Notes: generated from the sequence alone by a model not told the origin. Counted from the stretch's first letter, positions 51,646-60,443 are shown. The stretch: DNA of 64,000 bases from Methylocystis sp. (GCA_020252485.1 JADCCX010000008.1:186001-250000), one strand, 5' to 3'. Translations and numbers: made by a program.

Positions 51646-53718
51646 ATGCCACCATTCACCGATGCGGGATCCAACCCTCACGGCGTTTGTCATGACAGGG
51701 AGGGCGGTCCTGAACCGCCAGGCGATTTGGCAGCACGCGCTCAGGTCGGCGGCGATACGTTTGGCAAGCTGTTGGCCGGGAACGCCCGGATCCGCGGGCC
51801 GCGCCCCGCCATGCGTTTCAAGGACAACGGCATCTGGGCGAGCTGGACCTGGGCGGAGGTTTATGCCGAGGCGCGCGGACTGGCCGCAGGTCTCCAGAAG
51901 CTCGGCCTGAAGCGGGGAGACAAGATCGCCATCGTCGGCGGCAACCGGCCGAAACTCTACTGGTCGATCATGGCGGCGCAGATCCTGGGAGCCATTCCTG
52001 TTCCGGTCTATGCCGATGCGATCGCGGATGAACTCGCTTATGTGCTGGATAACGCCGAGGTCACCTTCGCGGCGGTGCAGGATCAGGAGCAGGTCGACAA
52101 GCTCATCTCGGTGGCCGATCGCGTGCCAAGGCTGCAGACCATCCTCTACGATTTCGATCGGGGGCTGAAGGATTATGATCACGGCGAGCTCCACCATATC
52201 GACACGGTGATCGCGGCCGGCAAGGCCGCGCTCGGCGAACCAGGCGCGGCTGCGGCGCTGGATGGGGAGATTGCCGCCGGCAAGGGCGAAGATGTTTCGA
52301 TCATTCTCTATACGTCCGGGACGACCGGGCGCTCTAAAGGCGTGATGCTCTCGGCCGCCGGCTGCATCAATGCGGCTACGGACACGGTGACCTTCGACAA
52401 GCTCAACGACACGGATTCCGTGCTCGCCTATCTGCCGCTCGCCTGGGTGGGCGATCATTATCTGAATTATGCGCAGGCGATGGTCGCCGGTTTCTGCGTC
52501 GCCTGCCCGGAAAGCGCGGAAACCGCCCAGGCTGATCTCAAGGAAATCGGCCCCACCTTCTATTTCGCCCCTCCCCGCGTCTTCGAGAACCTGCTGACCC
52601 GCGTGATGATCCGCATGGAGGACGCAGGCCGCCTCAAGCGCGGGATGTTCCACCATTTCATCGGGGTAGCCAAGCAATGGGGCGAAAAGATCCTGAATGG
52701 CGAAAGCGTGCCGCTGGCCGCGAAGCTCTCCTATGGGCTTGGCGATCTGCTGGTTTACGGCCCGCTCAAGAACGCGCTCGGCTTCAGCAATATCCGCGTC
52801 GCCTATACAGCCGGCGAAGCGATCGGGCCCGAATTGTTCTCTTTCTATCGCTCGCTGGGATTGAACCTGAAGCAGCTCTACGGACAGACAGAGGCCTTCC
52901 TCTACGTCACGGCGCAGCCTGACGGCCAGATCCGCGCCGATACCGTCGGCCCCGCCACGCCCAATGTCGATATCAGGATCGACCCGGCCTCGGGCGAAGT
53001 TCTCTACAAGAGCCCCGGACAATTCATCGGCTATTACAAGGAGCCGGAGAAGACCGCTGAAACCATGACACCGGATGGCTATGTCAAGACCGGCGACGCA
53101 GGGTTCTTCGACGCCACGGGGCATCTCCGGATCATCGACCGGGCGAAGGACGTGGGCAAGCTGAAGGACGGGGCGCTCTTCGCGCCGAAATACATCGAGA
53201 ACAAATTGAAATTCTATCCGAACATCAAGGAGGCCGTGGCCTTTGGTCAGGACCAGGATTTCGTCACCGTTTTCATCAACATAGACCCGATCGCCGTGGG
53301 CAACTGGGCGGAGCGCAACAACGTCTCCTACGGCGGCTACCAAGAACTGGCCGGTCTGCCGCAGGTTTATGACATCATCGGCGCCCATGTGGACGAGACG
53401 AACCGGACGCTCGCCGCCGAGCCGATGATGGCGGGCGGACAGATCAAGCGGTTTCTCATCCTCCACAAGGAGCTCGATGCGGATGACGGGGAGCTCACCC
53501 GCACGCAGAAGGTGCGCCGCGGTTTCATCGCCGAGCGCTATCAGCCGCTTGTCGATGCGCTCTACAGCGGCAAGACCGAGCAGCATATCGCCACCGAAGT
53601 CACCTTCGAGGATGGGCGCAAGGGCACGATCGCGGCGACGGTCGCCATCCGCGACGCCAGGACCTATCCGGCCGTCGTCGTCGCCAACGCAACCGGCGCC
53701 ATGGGGAAAGCCGCATGA
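51646..53718 (+). CDS. AMP-binding acyl-CoA synthetase in a Liv-type transport operon
   Basis: About 690 aa from ATG 51646; the first 35 or so residues look poorly conserved and the true start may be later. Adenylate-forming motifs: ILYTSGTTGRSKGVMLS, LYGQTEAFLYVTAQPDG and VKTGDAGFFDATGHLRIIDR. It is of the long-chain type, closest to synthetases found beside LivG-type genes. The next gene, an ABC ATPase, overlaps it by 4 bp (ATGA). The pairing suggests that an imported carboxylic acid is activated to its CoA ester on entry. Confidence 0.9.
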   Translation: MPPFTDAGSNPHGVCHDREGGPEPPGDLAARAQVGGDTFGKLLAGNARIRGPRPAMRFKDNGIWASWTWAEVYAEARGLAAGLQKLGLKRGDKIAIVGGNRPKLYWSIMAAQILGAIPVPVYADAIADELAYVLDNAEVTFAAVQDQEQVDKLISVADRVPRLQTILYDFDRGLKDYDHGELHHIDTVIAAGKAALGEPGAAAALDGEIAAGKGEDVSIILYTSGTTGRSKGVMLSAAGCINAATDTVTFDKLNDTDSVLAYLPLAWVGDHYLNYAQAMVAGFCVACPESAETAQADLKEIGPTFYFAPPRVFENLLTRVMIRMEDAGRLKRGMFHHFIGVAKQWGEKILNGESVPLAAKLSYGLGDLLVYGPLKNALGFSNIRVAYTAGEAIGPELFSFYRSLGLNLKQLYGQTEAFLYVTAQPDGQIRADTVGPATPNVDIRIDPASGEVLYKSPGQFIGYYKEPEKTAETMTPDGYVKTGDAGFFDATGHLRIIDRAKDVGKLKDGALFAPKYIENKLKFYPNIKEAVAFGQDQDFVTVFINIDPIAVGNWAERNNVSYGGYQELAGLPQVYDIIGAHVDETNRTLAAEPMMAGGQIKRFLILHKELDADDGELTRTQKVRRGFIAERYQPLVDALYSGKTEQHIATEVTFEDGRKGTIAATVAIRDARTYPAVVVANATGAMGKAA

Positions 53719-54500
53719 GCACCGCGCTTCCGGGCGAAACCCTGTTGGCGGTGGAGAATGTCTCGCTGCGTTTTGGCGGCGTGCGCGCCATTTCCGACGT
53801 GTCGTTCGATGTCGTGAAGGGCGAAATCCGGGCGATCATCGGGCCCAACGGGGCCGGCAAGACCTCGATGCTCAATTGCATCAACGGCTTCTATCATCCG
53901 CAGGAAGGAGCCATCACTTTCAAGGGCGTCAAGCGGCCCAAGGTGAAGCCGCATGAGGCCGCTGTCGGCGGCATCGCCCGCACCTTCCAGAACGTGGCGC
54001 TGTTCAAGGGCATGACCACGCTTGACAACATCATGGTCGGCCGCACGCTGAAGATGCACAGGAGTTTCTTCTGGCACCTCTTCCGCAATGGCCCGGCGAT
54101 GACGGAGGAGATCGAGCATCGCCGGAAGGTGGAGCAGATCATCGATTTCCTCGAGATCGAGCACATCCGCAAGACGCCCGTCGGCAAGCTGCCCTATGGC
54201 CTGCAGAAGCGCGTGGAGCTGGGCCGGGCGCTCGCCATGGAGCCGGACCTCCTGCTGCTCGACGAGCCTATGGCGGGCATGAATCTCGAGGAGAAGGAGG
54301 ACATGTGCCGCTTCATTCTCGACGTGAACAACACCTATGGCACCACGATCGCCCTGATCGAGCACGATATGGGCGTGGTCATGGATCTCTCCGACCGCGT
54401 GGTGGTGCTGGAATACGGCCGCAAGATCGCCGACGGCACGCCGGATGCTGTCAAGAAGGACCAGACGGTCATCGACGCCTATCTCGGCGTGGCGCATTGA
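53715..54500 (+). CDS. ABC transporter ATP-binding protein, LivG type
   Basis: A 261-aa ATPase with Walker A IIGPNGAGKTSMLN, the signature LPYGLQKRVELGRALAMEP, Walker B LLLLDEPMAGMN and the switch His in LIEHDMGVVM. The ARTFQNVALFKGMTTLDNIMVG block is typical of LivG. It is coupled to the acyl-CoA synthetase by a 4-bp overlap and followed 12 bp later by a LivH permease. Confidence 0.95.
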   Translation: MSTALPGETLLAVENVSLRFGGVRAISDVSFDVVKGEIRAIIGPNGAGKTSMLNCINGFYHPQEGAITFKGVKRPKVKPHEAAVGGIARTFQNVALFKGMTTLDNIMVGRTLKMHRSFFWHLFRNGPAMTEEIEHRRKVEQIIDFLEIEHIRKTPVGKLPYGLQKRVELGRALAMEPDLLLLDEPMAGMNLEEKEDMCRFILDVNNTYGTTIALIEHDMGVVMDLSDRVVVLEYGRKIADGTPDAVKKDQTVIDAYLGVAH

Positions 54501-54512
54501 GGGGGATGAGCG

Positions 54513-55628
54513 ATGTCAACCGCTGAAGCCGCCTCTCCCGCTGCCGCACTGCCGGGCTGGGTCATGCCTGTTGCGAAGACGCTCGCCGTCATTGCGGGCA
54601 TCGCGGCGCTAATCTTCGCTCTCGTCGCATCGGGAATCGCGCCCAAGGGATCCTGGGCCCACAAGATCCTGGCCGCGCCCTTCATCGAGATGCGGGAGAT
54701 GCCGGACCTGCTGGTGCAGACGCTCTGGGAAGGGGCCGTCGCCGGCATCCTCTACGCTCTGATTGCTCTCGGCTTCGTGCTGATCTTCAAGGCCTCCGGC
54801 GTGTTCAATTTCGCGCAGGGCATCATGGTCGTCTTCGCCGGCCTGACGCTCGTCGGCACCTATGAGCTTCTCGGCCGCGTGGGCCTCACGGGCATGCCCG
54901 CCGCCTATCTGGCGCTGCTGGTCACGCTCGGCGTCATGGCTTTGCTCGCCGTCAGCGTGGAGCGCTTTGTGCTGCGGCCGCTGGTCAACCAGCCGGACAT
55001 CATCCTGTTCATGGCGACGTTCGGACTGACCTATCTGCTGATCGGCATTGGCGAGTCCATTTTCGGCGGCAACCCGAAGGTGATGATCACCAGCCAATTG
55101 GGTCTGCCGAGGGGCGCGATCGACCTCAACATCCTGGGCGGCCGCGTCACGCTGCAGAAAATCGACATCGCCGCGGCGGTCATCGCGACACTGATGATCA
55201 TCGCGCTGGCCATCTTCTTCCAGAAGACGCGGATCGGCCGGGCTTTGCGCGCCGTGGCGGACAGCCACAAGGCCGCGCTCTCGGTGGGCATTTCGCTCAA
55301 CCAGATCTGGATGATCGTCTGGTTCGCCGCCGGCGTGGTCGCACTCGTCACCGGCATCATGTGGGGCGCGCGCTCCGACGTGTCGTTCGGCCTGCAGACC
55401 ATTGCGCTGAAAGCCTTGCCTGTTCTGATCCTCGGCGGCTTCACCTCGGTTCCCGGCGCTATCATCGGCGGCCTGATCATCGGCATCGGCGAAAAAATCG
55501 GCGAGTTCTACTGGGGGCCGCTGCTGGGCGGCGCCATCGAGAGCTGGCTCGCTTATGTGATCGCGCTCGGCTTCCTCGTCTTCAGGCCGCAGGGCCTGTT
55601 CGGCGACAAGATCATCGAGAGGATCTAG
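54513..55628 (+). CDS. ABC transporter permease, LivH type
   Basis: A 371-aa polytopic permease. The LivH core begins about residue 70 (LWEGAVAGILYALIALGFVLIFKASGVFNFAQGIMVVF in adjoining helices), and the EAA-like loop LRAVADSHKAALSVGISLNQI is clear. An N-terminal extra helix (VMPVAKTLAVIAGIAALIFALVA) precedes the usual start. The gene sits in the liv-type operon. Confidence 0.94.
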   Translation: MSTAEAASPAAALPGWVMPVAKTLAVIAGIAALIFALVASGIAPKGSWAHKILAAPFIEMREMPDLLVQTLWEGAVAGILYALIALGFVLIFKASGVFNFAQGIMVVFAGLTLVGTYELLGRVGLTGMPAAYLALLVTLGVMALLAVSVERFVLRPLVNQPDIILFMATFGLTYLLIGIGESIFGGNPKVMITSQLGLPRGAIDLNILGGRVTLQKIDIAAAVIATLMIIALAIFFQKTRIGRALRAVADSHKAALSVGISLNQIWMIVWFAAGVVALVTGIMWGARSDVSFGLQTIALKALPVLILGGFTSVPGAIIGGLIIGIGEKIGEFYWGPLLGGAIESWLAYVIALGFLVFRPQGLFGDKIIERI

Positions 55629-55722
55629 GCTTTGGGCAATCGGCAATCGGCAATCGGGAAAGAGGCGTTGGCGGCACGACTGCCGACTGCCCAATCCCGA
55701 CTGGCTTAGGATCGGAGCAACG

Positions 55723-56802
55723 ATGTTCTACCGTGAAGCCGGGCAGTACAAGACGACCTACGCCGCCGACATGGCGGTGTTCCCGATCCGTCAGGATCGC
55801 ATTGGCATCGCGCTGATCCTCCTGATCGCCTTCGTGGGCATCCCGCTGACAGCGAATGAATTCGTCATCAACTCGATCATGGTGCCGTTCCTGGTCTTCG
55901 CGCTGGCGGCCATCGGCCTCAACATCCTGACTGGCTACACAGGCCTGATCTCGCTCGGCACAGGCGCTTTCATGGGCGTGGGCGCTTATGCCTGTTACAA
56001 GCTGACCACCATCTTTCCCGACCTCAACATTATCGTCTGCATCCTGCTTTCAGGATTCTTCGCAGCAGCGATCGGCGCTCTGTTCGGGCTGCCCTCGTTG
56101 CGCATCAAGGGGTTTTACCTGGCGGTCGCCACGCTGGCGGCGCAGTTCTTCCTGCAATGGTGCTTCGTGCGCGTGCCCTGGCTCTACAATTACAATGCTT
56201 CGGGCGCCATCGAGGTGCCGCAGCGCGAGGTTCTGGGCGTTATCGTGACCGGCGCGCGGGCCGCGCCCGAGGTCAAGTACCTCGTTCTGCTGTCGATCGT
56301 CGTGCTGCTGACCTGGATCGCATCCAATATCATCCACGGCCGGTTCGGCCGCATGTGGATGGCTGTGCGCGACATGGATATCGCCGCCGAATTGATGGGC
56401 ATCCGCATGCTGCCGACGAAGCTGCTCGCCTTCGCGGTATCGTCCTACTACTGCGGCGTGGCAGGCGCCTGCATGATGTTCCTCTGGTACGGCGGCGGCG
56501 AGGCGAGCGACGCCTTCAACATCAACCAGAGCTTCAACGTGCTCTTCATGGTGATCATCGGCGGCCTTGGATCGCTGGTCGGCTCCTTCTTCGGCGCGGC
56601 CTTCATTTCGGGGTTGCCGACGCTCTTGAAATTCGGGCTTCCCGCCATCGGCATTCCAATCGGCGGAGCCTTCGCGGAACACCTGACCCACATCTTCGTG
56701 GGCGGGCTCATCATCTTCTTCCTGATCGTGGAGCCGCATGGCCTTGCCCGGCTCTGGCAGATCGCGAAGCAGAAACTCCGGACCTGGCCGTTCCCCTATT
56801 GA
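55723..56802 (+). CDS. ABC transporter permease, LivM type
   Basis: A 359-aa polytopic permease with GLNILTGYTGLISLGTGAFMGVGAY, the LivM hallmark, and the coupling loop MWMAVRDMDIAAELMGIRMLPTKLLAFAVS (two blocks). The 94-bp gap after livH carries a triple GGCAATC repeat with a facing imperfect complement (55634-55702). Confidence 0.94.
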   Translation: MFYREAGQYKTTYAADMAVFPIRQDRIGIALILLIAFVGIPLTANEFVINSIMVPFLVFALAAIGLNILTGYTGLISLGTGAFMGVGAYACYKLTTIFPDLNIIVCILLSGFFAAAIGALFGLPSLRIKGFYLAVATLAAQFFLQWCFVRVPWLYNYNASGAIEVPQREVLGVIVTGARAAPEVKYLVLLSIVVLLTWIASNIIHGRFGRMWMAVRDMDIAAELMGIRMLPTKLLAFAVSSYYCGVAGACMMFLWYGGGEASDAFNINQSFNVLFMVIIGGLGSLVGSFFGAAFISGLPTLLKFGLPAIGIPIGGAFAEHLTHIFVGGLIIFFLIVEPHGLARLWQIAKQKLRTWPFPY

Positions 56803-56910
56803 GCGCCATGCCGGAAACGTGACGAAAACAGGCTTGCGGTAGGCAGAAACGCAGGCATGATGGATTCAATGGGCCACTCATGGCCCGCGAGCGACTTTGG
56901 GAGGATGCTT

Positions 56911-58242
56911 ATGACAAAGACCAAATGGATGATTGGCGCGGCTTTCGGCGCGGTGCTGGCGGGGGCCATGACCGTTCCCGCTTCGGCGCAGGACACGATG
57001 TATATGCCGCTCCTGACCTATCGCACCGGCGCTTTCGCGGGCTCGGGCAACCCGATCGCGGACGGCATGCGCGATTATCTGGAGATGATCAATCAGCGTG
57101 ACGGCGGCATCAACGGCGTCAAGCTGATCATCGACGAATGCGAGACCGGCTACGACACCAAGAAGGGCGTCGAATGCTACGAGGCCGTCAAGGCCAGGAA
57201 CCCCGTGTTCGTGAACCCCTATTCGACCGGCATCACGCTGCAGCTCATTCCGCGCGCTGCCGTCGACAAGATTGTGGTGCTCTCCATGGCCTACGGCCTG
57301 TCGCCATCCGCCGACGGCTCCGTCTTCCCCTGGATCTTCAACCCGCCGCTGACCTACTGGGACGGCGCGTCGGTGATGGTCTCCTACATGGCGCAGAAGG
57401 AAGGCGGCTTCGACAAGCTCAAGGGCAAGAAGCTCGGCCTGATCCATCTCGATGCCCCGTTCGGCAAGGAGCCGATCCCGGTGCTCGAGAACCTCGCCAA
57501 GAAGTACGGCTTCGAGCTGCAACTCTACCCGATTGCGGCAGCCGACATGCAGAACCAGGGCGCGACCTGGCTGAACATCCGCCGCAACCGTCCTGACTAC
57601 ATCTACAATCAGGGCTGGGGCGCCATGAACCCGACGGCCGTCAAGGAAGCCGTGCGCAACGGCTTCCCGGTCGACAGGCTGGTCGGCGTCTGGTGGGCCG
57701 GCGGCGACGATGACGCGCGTGCGGGCGAAGCAGGCGGCAAGGGCTACAAGGCGCTGAGCTTCACCATGGCCGGCACGAATTTCCCGGTCATACAGGACAT
57801 TCTCACCCATGTTCACGCCAAGGGTCTCTCCAAGGTTTCAAACAAGGAGCGGATCGGTGAAGCCATCTACAACCGCGGCGTCTACAACTCGATGCTGATG
57901 GTGGAAGCCATCCGCAACGCGCAGAAGATCACCGGCAAGAAGGTGGTGAGCGGCGAGGATGTGCGGCGCGGCATGGAAGCGCTCAACATCACCGAAGCGC
58001 GCCTCAAGGAGATGGGCATGGAAGGCTTCGCGGCCCCCTTGCAGCTTTCCTGCGGCGATCACAGCGGCCACAACAAGGTGTTCGTCTCCGAATGGGACGG
58101 ATCGAAGTACGTGAAGGGCTCGGACTGGATTGCGCCGCTCAAGGACGAGGTTCGCCCGCTGATCGAGGCAGCTTCCAAGGACTATGCCGAGAAGAACGCC
58201 GGCTGGCCGAAGCGCACCGAGGCCTGCGAGAAGGCGTCGTAA
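56911..58242 (+). CDS. ABC transporter periplasmic substrate-binding protein, Leu/Ile/Val-type
   Basis: A 443-aa binding protein from ATG 56911, with GGGAGG 6 nt upstream. Signal peptide MIGAAFGAVLAGAMTVPASAQ. The type I periplasmic-binding fold is shown by NPIADGMRDYLEMINQRDGGING and later DAPFGKEPIPVLENLAKKYGFE. The length and VFVNPYSTGITLQLIPRA block fit the branch linked to acyl-CoA-synthetase operons rather than classical LivJ/LivK, so the ligand may be a hydrophobic acid. Confidence 0.9.
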   Translation: MTKTKWMIGAAFGAVLAGAMTVPASAQDTMYMPLLTYRTGAFAGSGNPIADGMRDYLEMINQRDGGINGVKLIIDECETGYDTKKGVECYEAVKARNPVFVNPYSTGITLQLIPRAAVDKIVVLSMAYGLSPSADGSVFPWIFNPPLTYWDGASVMVSYMAQKEGGFDKLKGKKLGLIHLDAPFGKEPIPVLENLAKKYGFELQLYPIAAADMQNQGATWLNIRRNRPDYIYNQGWGAMNPTAVKEAVRNGFPVDRLVGVWWAGGDDDARAGEAGGKGYKALSFTMAGTNFPVIQDILTHVHAKGLSKVSNKERIGEAIYNRGVYNSMLMVEAIRNAQKITGKKVVSGEDVRRGMEALNITEARLKEMGMEGFAAPLQLSCGDHSGHNKVFVSEWDGSKYVKGSDWIAPLKDEVRPLIEAASKDYAEKNAGWPKRTEACEKAS

Positions 58243-58251
58243 GGACGGGGC

Positions 58252-58430
58252 AGAACCCCTCCCTTCTCCCCTTGCGGGAGAAGGTGGCCTTCGCCTTTGC
58301 GAAGGCCGGATGAGGGGTCTCACCGCACGTCACAGTGAAGCGGGGCCGCACGATTTCGACAAATTGTGCGACCCCTCATCCGGTCGGCATCCGCCGACCA
58401 CCTTCTCCCGCAAGGGGAGAAGGAGGAGCA
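58252..58430. repeat. inverted pair of REP-like units before livF
   Basis: One unit (CTTCTCCCCTTGCGGGAGAAGG to GGATGAGGGG, 58263-58319, shown in pieces) and an inverted copy (CCCCTCATCC to CCGCAAGGGGAGAAGG, 58372-58423) face each other across about 50 bp. The pair could form a very long hairpin. The last bases GGAGAAGGAGG of the right copy serve as the ribosome site of livF. Confidence 0.8.
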
Positions 58431-58434
58431 CCCC

Positions 58435-59271
58435 ATGTCCGCCGCCATCACCCCATCGCCCGCACCCGTGAAGCCGATCCTTTCGGTCAACAATGTCGAG
58501 GTGATCTATGATCACGTCATCCTCGTGCTGAAGGGCGTGTCGGTGACTGTGCCGCGCGGCGGCATCGTCGCGATCCTGGGGGCCAATGGCGCCGGCAAGA
58601 CGACAACGCTGAAGGCCATCTCCAACCTGCTCAAGGCCGAGCGCGGCGAGGTGACCAAGGGCAACATCGAGTTTGAGGGCGAGCGCGTCGATACGATGTC
58701 GCCCAATGAACTCGTCAAGCGCGGCTGCATCCAGGTGATGGAGGGCCGCCATTGCTTCGGCCACCTGAACATCGAGGAGAACCTGCTGACCGGGGCCTTC
58801 ACGCGCCGCGACGGCAATGCCGCGATCAAGCGCGACATGGAGAAGGTTTACGATTATTTCCCGAGGCTTCAGCAGCGCAAGCTCTCCATGGCCGGCTACA
58901 CCTCCGGCGGCGAGCAGCAGATGTGCGCCATCGGCCGCGCGCTGATGAGCAAGCCCAAGATGATCCTGCTCGACGAACCCTCGATGGGCCTCGCCCCCCA
59001 GATCGTCGAGGAAATCTTCGAGATCGTGAAAGACCTCAACGCCAAGGAGGGCGTGAGCTTCCTGATCGCCGAGCAGAACACCAATATGGCGCTGAAATAC
59101 GCGACCTACGGCTACATCATGGAGACGGGCCGCATCGTCATGGACGGCGAGGCGAAGAGTCTCCGCGAGAACGAGGACGTCAAGGAATTCTACCTCGGCG
59201 TCTCGGAGGGCGCGAAGAAAAGCTTCCGCGACGTGAAGTACTACAAGCGGCGGAAAAGGTGGCTGGCGTGA
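58435..59271 (+). CDS. ABC transporter ATP-binding protein, LivF type
   Basis: A 278-aa ATPase from ATG 58435; the longer frame upstream reads through a REP-like repeat and is rejected. Walker A ILGANGAGKTTTLKAI, signature YTSGGEQQMCAIGRAL, Walker B MILLDEPSMGLAP, LivF-type switch FLIAEQNTNMALKYATYGYIMETGRI in two blocks. A C-terminal Lys/Arg-rich tail (SFRDVKYYKRRKRWLA) is visible. It completes the five-part Liv importer. Confidence 0.95.
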   Translation: MSAAITPSPAPVKPILSVNNVEVIYDHVILVLKGVSVTVPRGGIVAILGANGAGKTTTLKAISNLLKAERGEVTKGNIEFEGERVDTMSPNELVKRGCIQVMEGRHCFGHLNIEENLLTGAFTRRDGNAAIKRDMEKVYDYFPRLQQRKLSMAGYTSGGEQQMCAIGRALMSKPKMILLDEPSMGLAPQIVEEIFEIVKDLNAKEGVSFLIAEQNTNMALKYATYGYIMETGRIVMDGEAKSLRENEDVKEFYLGVSEGAKKSFRDVKYYKRRKRWLA

Positions 59272-59675
59272 ATCCCACCATCCTCGACGCCTGGTATGCC
59301 GGTCTGCGCAGCGGCATGGCCGATGCCATCCGCAATGTCGCGACCCCCGATATCCGCATCTGGTGGAACGGCCCGCCCGATCTCGTGCCATGGGCCGGCG
59401 AGCACAACGGCGCCGATGCCGCGATCGCGTTCTTCGCCAAGGTCGGCGCCCATCTCGAAGTGGTGAGCACCACCGCCACCGAGCGCATCGAGACGCCGGA
59501 TGCCGTCATCGTCTTCCTGGATGCGCATTGGCGCGTCAGGGCCAACGGCAGCGAGATCAGGGCGAAAGCGCTGAACGTCTTCCGCTTCCGGGACGGATTG
59601 ATCTCCGGCTATGAAGTCTATCCCGACAGCGCCGCCTTCGTGCGCGCCTTGGGATCGCCTGTAAACCCGGCATAG
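59268..59675 (+). CDS. SnoaL/NTF2-like protein
   Basis: A 135-aa NTF2-fold protein from a GTG that overlaps the livF stop (GTGA). Visible features are WYAGLRSGMADAIRNVATPDIRIWWNGP (two blocks), AIAFFAKVGAHLEVVSTTATERI and ALNVFRFRDGLISGYEVYPD. Members of this fold are small-molecule binding or isomerase-like proteins. Cotranslation with the transporter suggests a role in handling the imported compound. Confidence 0.82.
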   Translation: MNPTILDAWYAGLRSGMADAIRNVATPDIRIWWNGPPDLVPWAGEHNGADAAIAFFAKVGAHLEVVSTTATERIETPDAVIVFLDAHWRVRANGSEIRAKALNVFRFRDGLISGYEVYPDSAAFVRALGSPVNPA

Positions 59676-59700
59676 CGCACTTGCCCGCGCCTTCACTGTA

Positions 59701-59720
59701 TTGTACGAATATGCGTACAA
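59701..59720 (+). promoter_or_regulatory. palindromic operator of yefM-yoeB
   Basis: Arms TTGTACG (59701-59707) and CGTACAA (59714-59720) are exact complements around a 6-bp AT-rich centre. The TGTAC core is the kind of site bound by YefM in E. coli (TGTACA half-sites). It lies 12 bp before the yefM ATG and overlaps the expected promoter, as needed for autorepression. Confidence 0.6.
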
Positions 59721-59732
59721 AAGGAGGCCGCC

Positions 59733-60002
59733 ATGGGCCATGTCTCGCTTTCCGACTTCCGCGCCAACATCGCCAGCCATCTCGACAAGCTGGAGCAGGA
59801 CCGCGACCATCTCGTGGTGTCCCGCCAGGGCCATGAGCCCGTGGTCGTGCTGCCCCTCAAGGATTGGCAGGGCATGGAGGAGACGCTCTATCTGCTCAGC
59901 ACCAAGGCCAACCGCGAGATGTTGTCGGCGTCGATCGCGCAGCTGAATGCTGGTCAGATCGTTGAGGTTGATCCTGAGACGATGCAACCCAAACCTCGAT
60001 GA
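59733..60002 (+). CDS. yefM: Phd/YefM family antitoxin
   Basis: An 89-aa antitoxin with the N-terminal dimerisation/DNA-binding domain (VSLSDFRANIASHLDKLEQDRDHLVVSRQG in two blocks; HEPVVVLPLKDWQGMEETLYLL) and a flexible C-terminal tail that would wrap YoeB. AGGAGG lies 8 bp before the ATG. The stop overlaps the toxin start (ATGA), so the pair is translationally coupled. Confidence 0.93.
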   Translation: MGHVSLSDFRANIASHLDKLEQDRDHLVVSRQGHEPVVVLPLKDWQGMEETLYLLSTKANREMLSASIAQLNAGQIVEVDPETMQPKPR

Positions 60003-60265
60003 AAATCACTTTTTCAAACGAGGCCTTTGAGCACTATCTGCATTGGCAGCAAGCGGATGCGAAAATGCTGTCACGGATCAACAATTTGCTGGTCGCGACA
60101 ATGCGTCAGCCATTCACCGGCATCGGCAAACCTGAGGCGCTACGAAACGAATACGCCGGCTTCTGGTCCCGCCGCATCACGCAGGAGCATCGGCTTGTGT
60201 ATCGGGTGACGGGGACAGGCGAGGCGCAGACGCTTGAGGTTGCGGCTTGCCGGTTTCATTATTGA
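59999..60265 (+). CDS. yoeB: Txe/YoeB family mRNA interferase toxin
   Basis: An 88-aa ribosome-dependent endoribonuclease. Key residues of E. coli YoeB are kept: the Glu in GKPEALRNEY, the Arg pair in FWSRRITQEHRLVY, and the C-terminal active-site end CRFHY (His and Tyr). The last ten residues LEVAACRFHY recur as a relic at 61205-61237 downstream of mqsA. Confidence 0.95.
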   Translation: MKITFSNEAFEHYLHWQQADAKMLSRINNLLVATMRQPFTGIGKPEALRNEYAGFWSRRITQEHRLVYRVTGTGEAQTLEVAACRFHY

Positions 60266-60311
60266 ATTGTTGAACTGCACCGATTCAACGATGGTTTGCC
60301 GATCCGGTTTG

Positions 60312-60374
60312 GCTCCCTCCCTCCCCCTTGCGGGGAGGGTGGCCCGGAGCGAAGCGGAGGGCCGGGAGGGGGTA
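60312..60374. repeat. REP-like palindromic element between yoeB and mqsR
   Basis: CTCCCTCCCCCTTGCGGGGAGG is followed by GGCCCGGAGCGAAGCGGAGGGCC and GGGAGGGGG. Two nested hairpins with C-rich/G-rich arms. It resembles the elements at 58252-58430. It lies in the 178-bp gap between the two toxin-antitoxin modules. Confidence 0.65.
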
Positions 60375-60412
60375 AGGCCGCGTTGCTGGCACCCTCCCAA
60401 GCATCTTGAGTT

Positions 60413-60431
60413 TACCACCATTATGGTGGTA
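60413..60431 (+). promoter_or_regulatory. palindromic operator upstream of mqsR
   Basis: Perfect 9-bp arms TACCACCAT (60413-60421) and ATGGTGGTA (60423-60431) around a single T. It ends 12 bp before the ATG at 60444 and contains an in-frame ATG at 60423. MqsA is a palindrome-binding repressor in E. coli; this is the likely binding site here, with a different sequence. Confidence 0.6.
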
Positions 60432-60443
60432 TATGGGTCCGTG

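Noticed and set aside
51556-53586. Minus-strand open frame of 676 codons opposite the acyl-CoA synthetase
   Set aside because: Antisense to a gene with clear AMP-binding motifs; composition and lack of domains mark it as a shadow.
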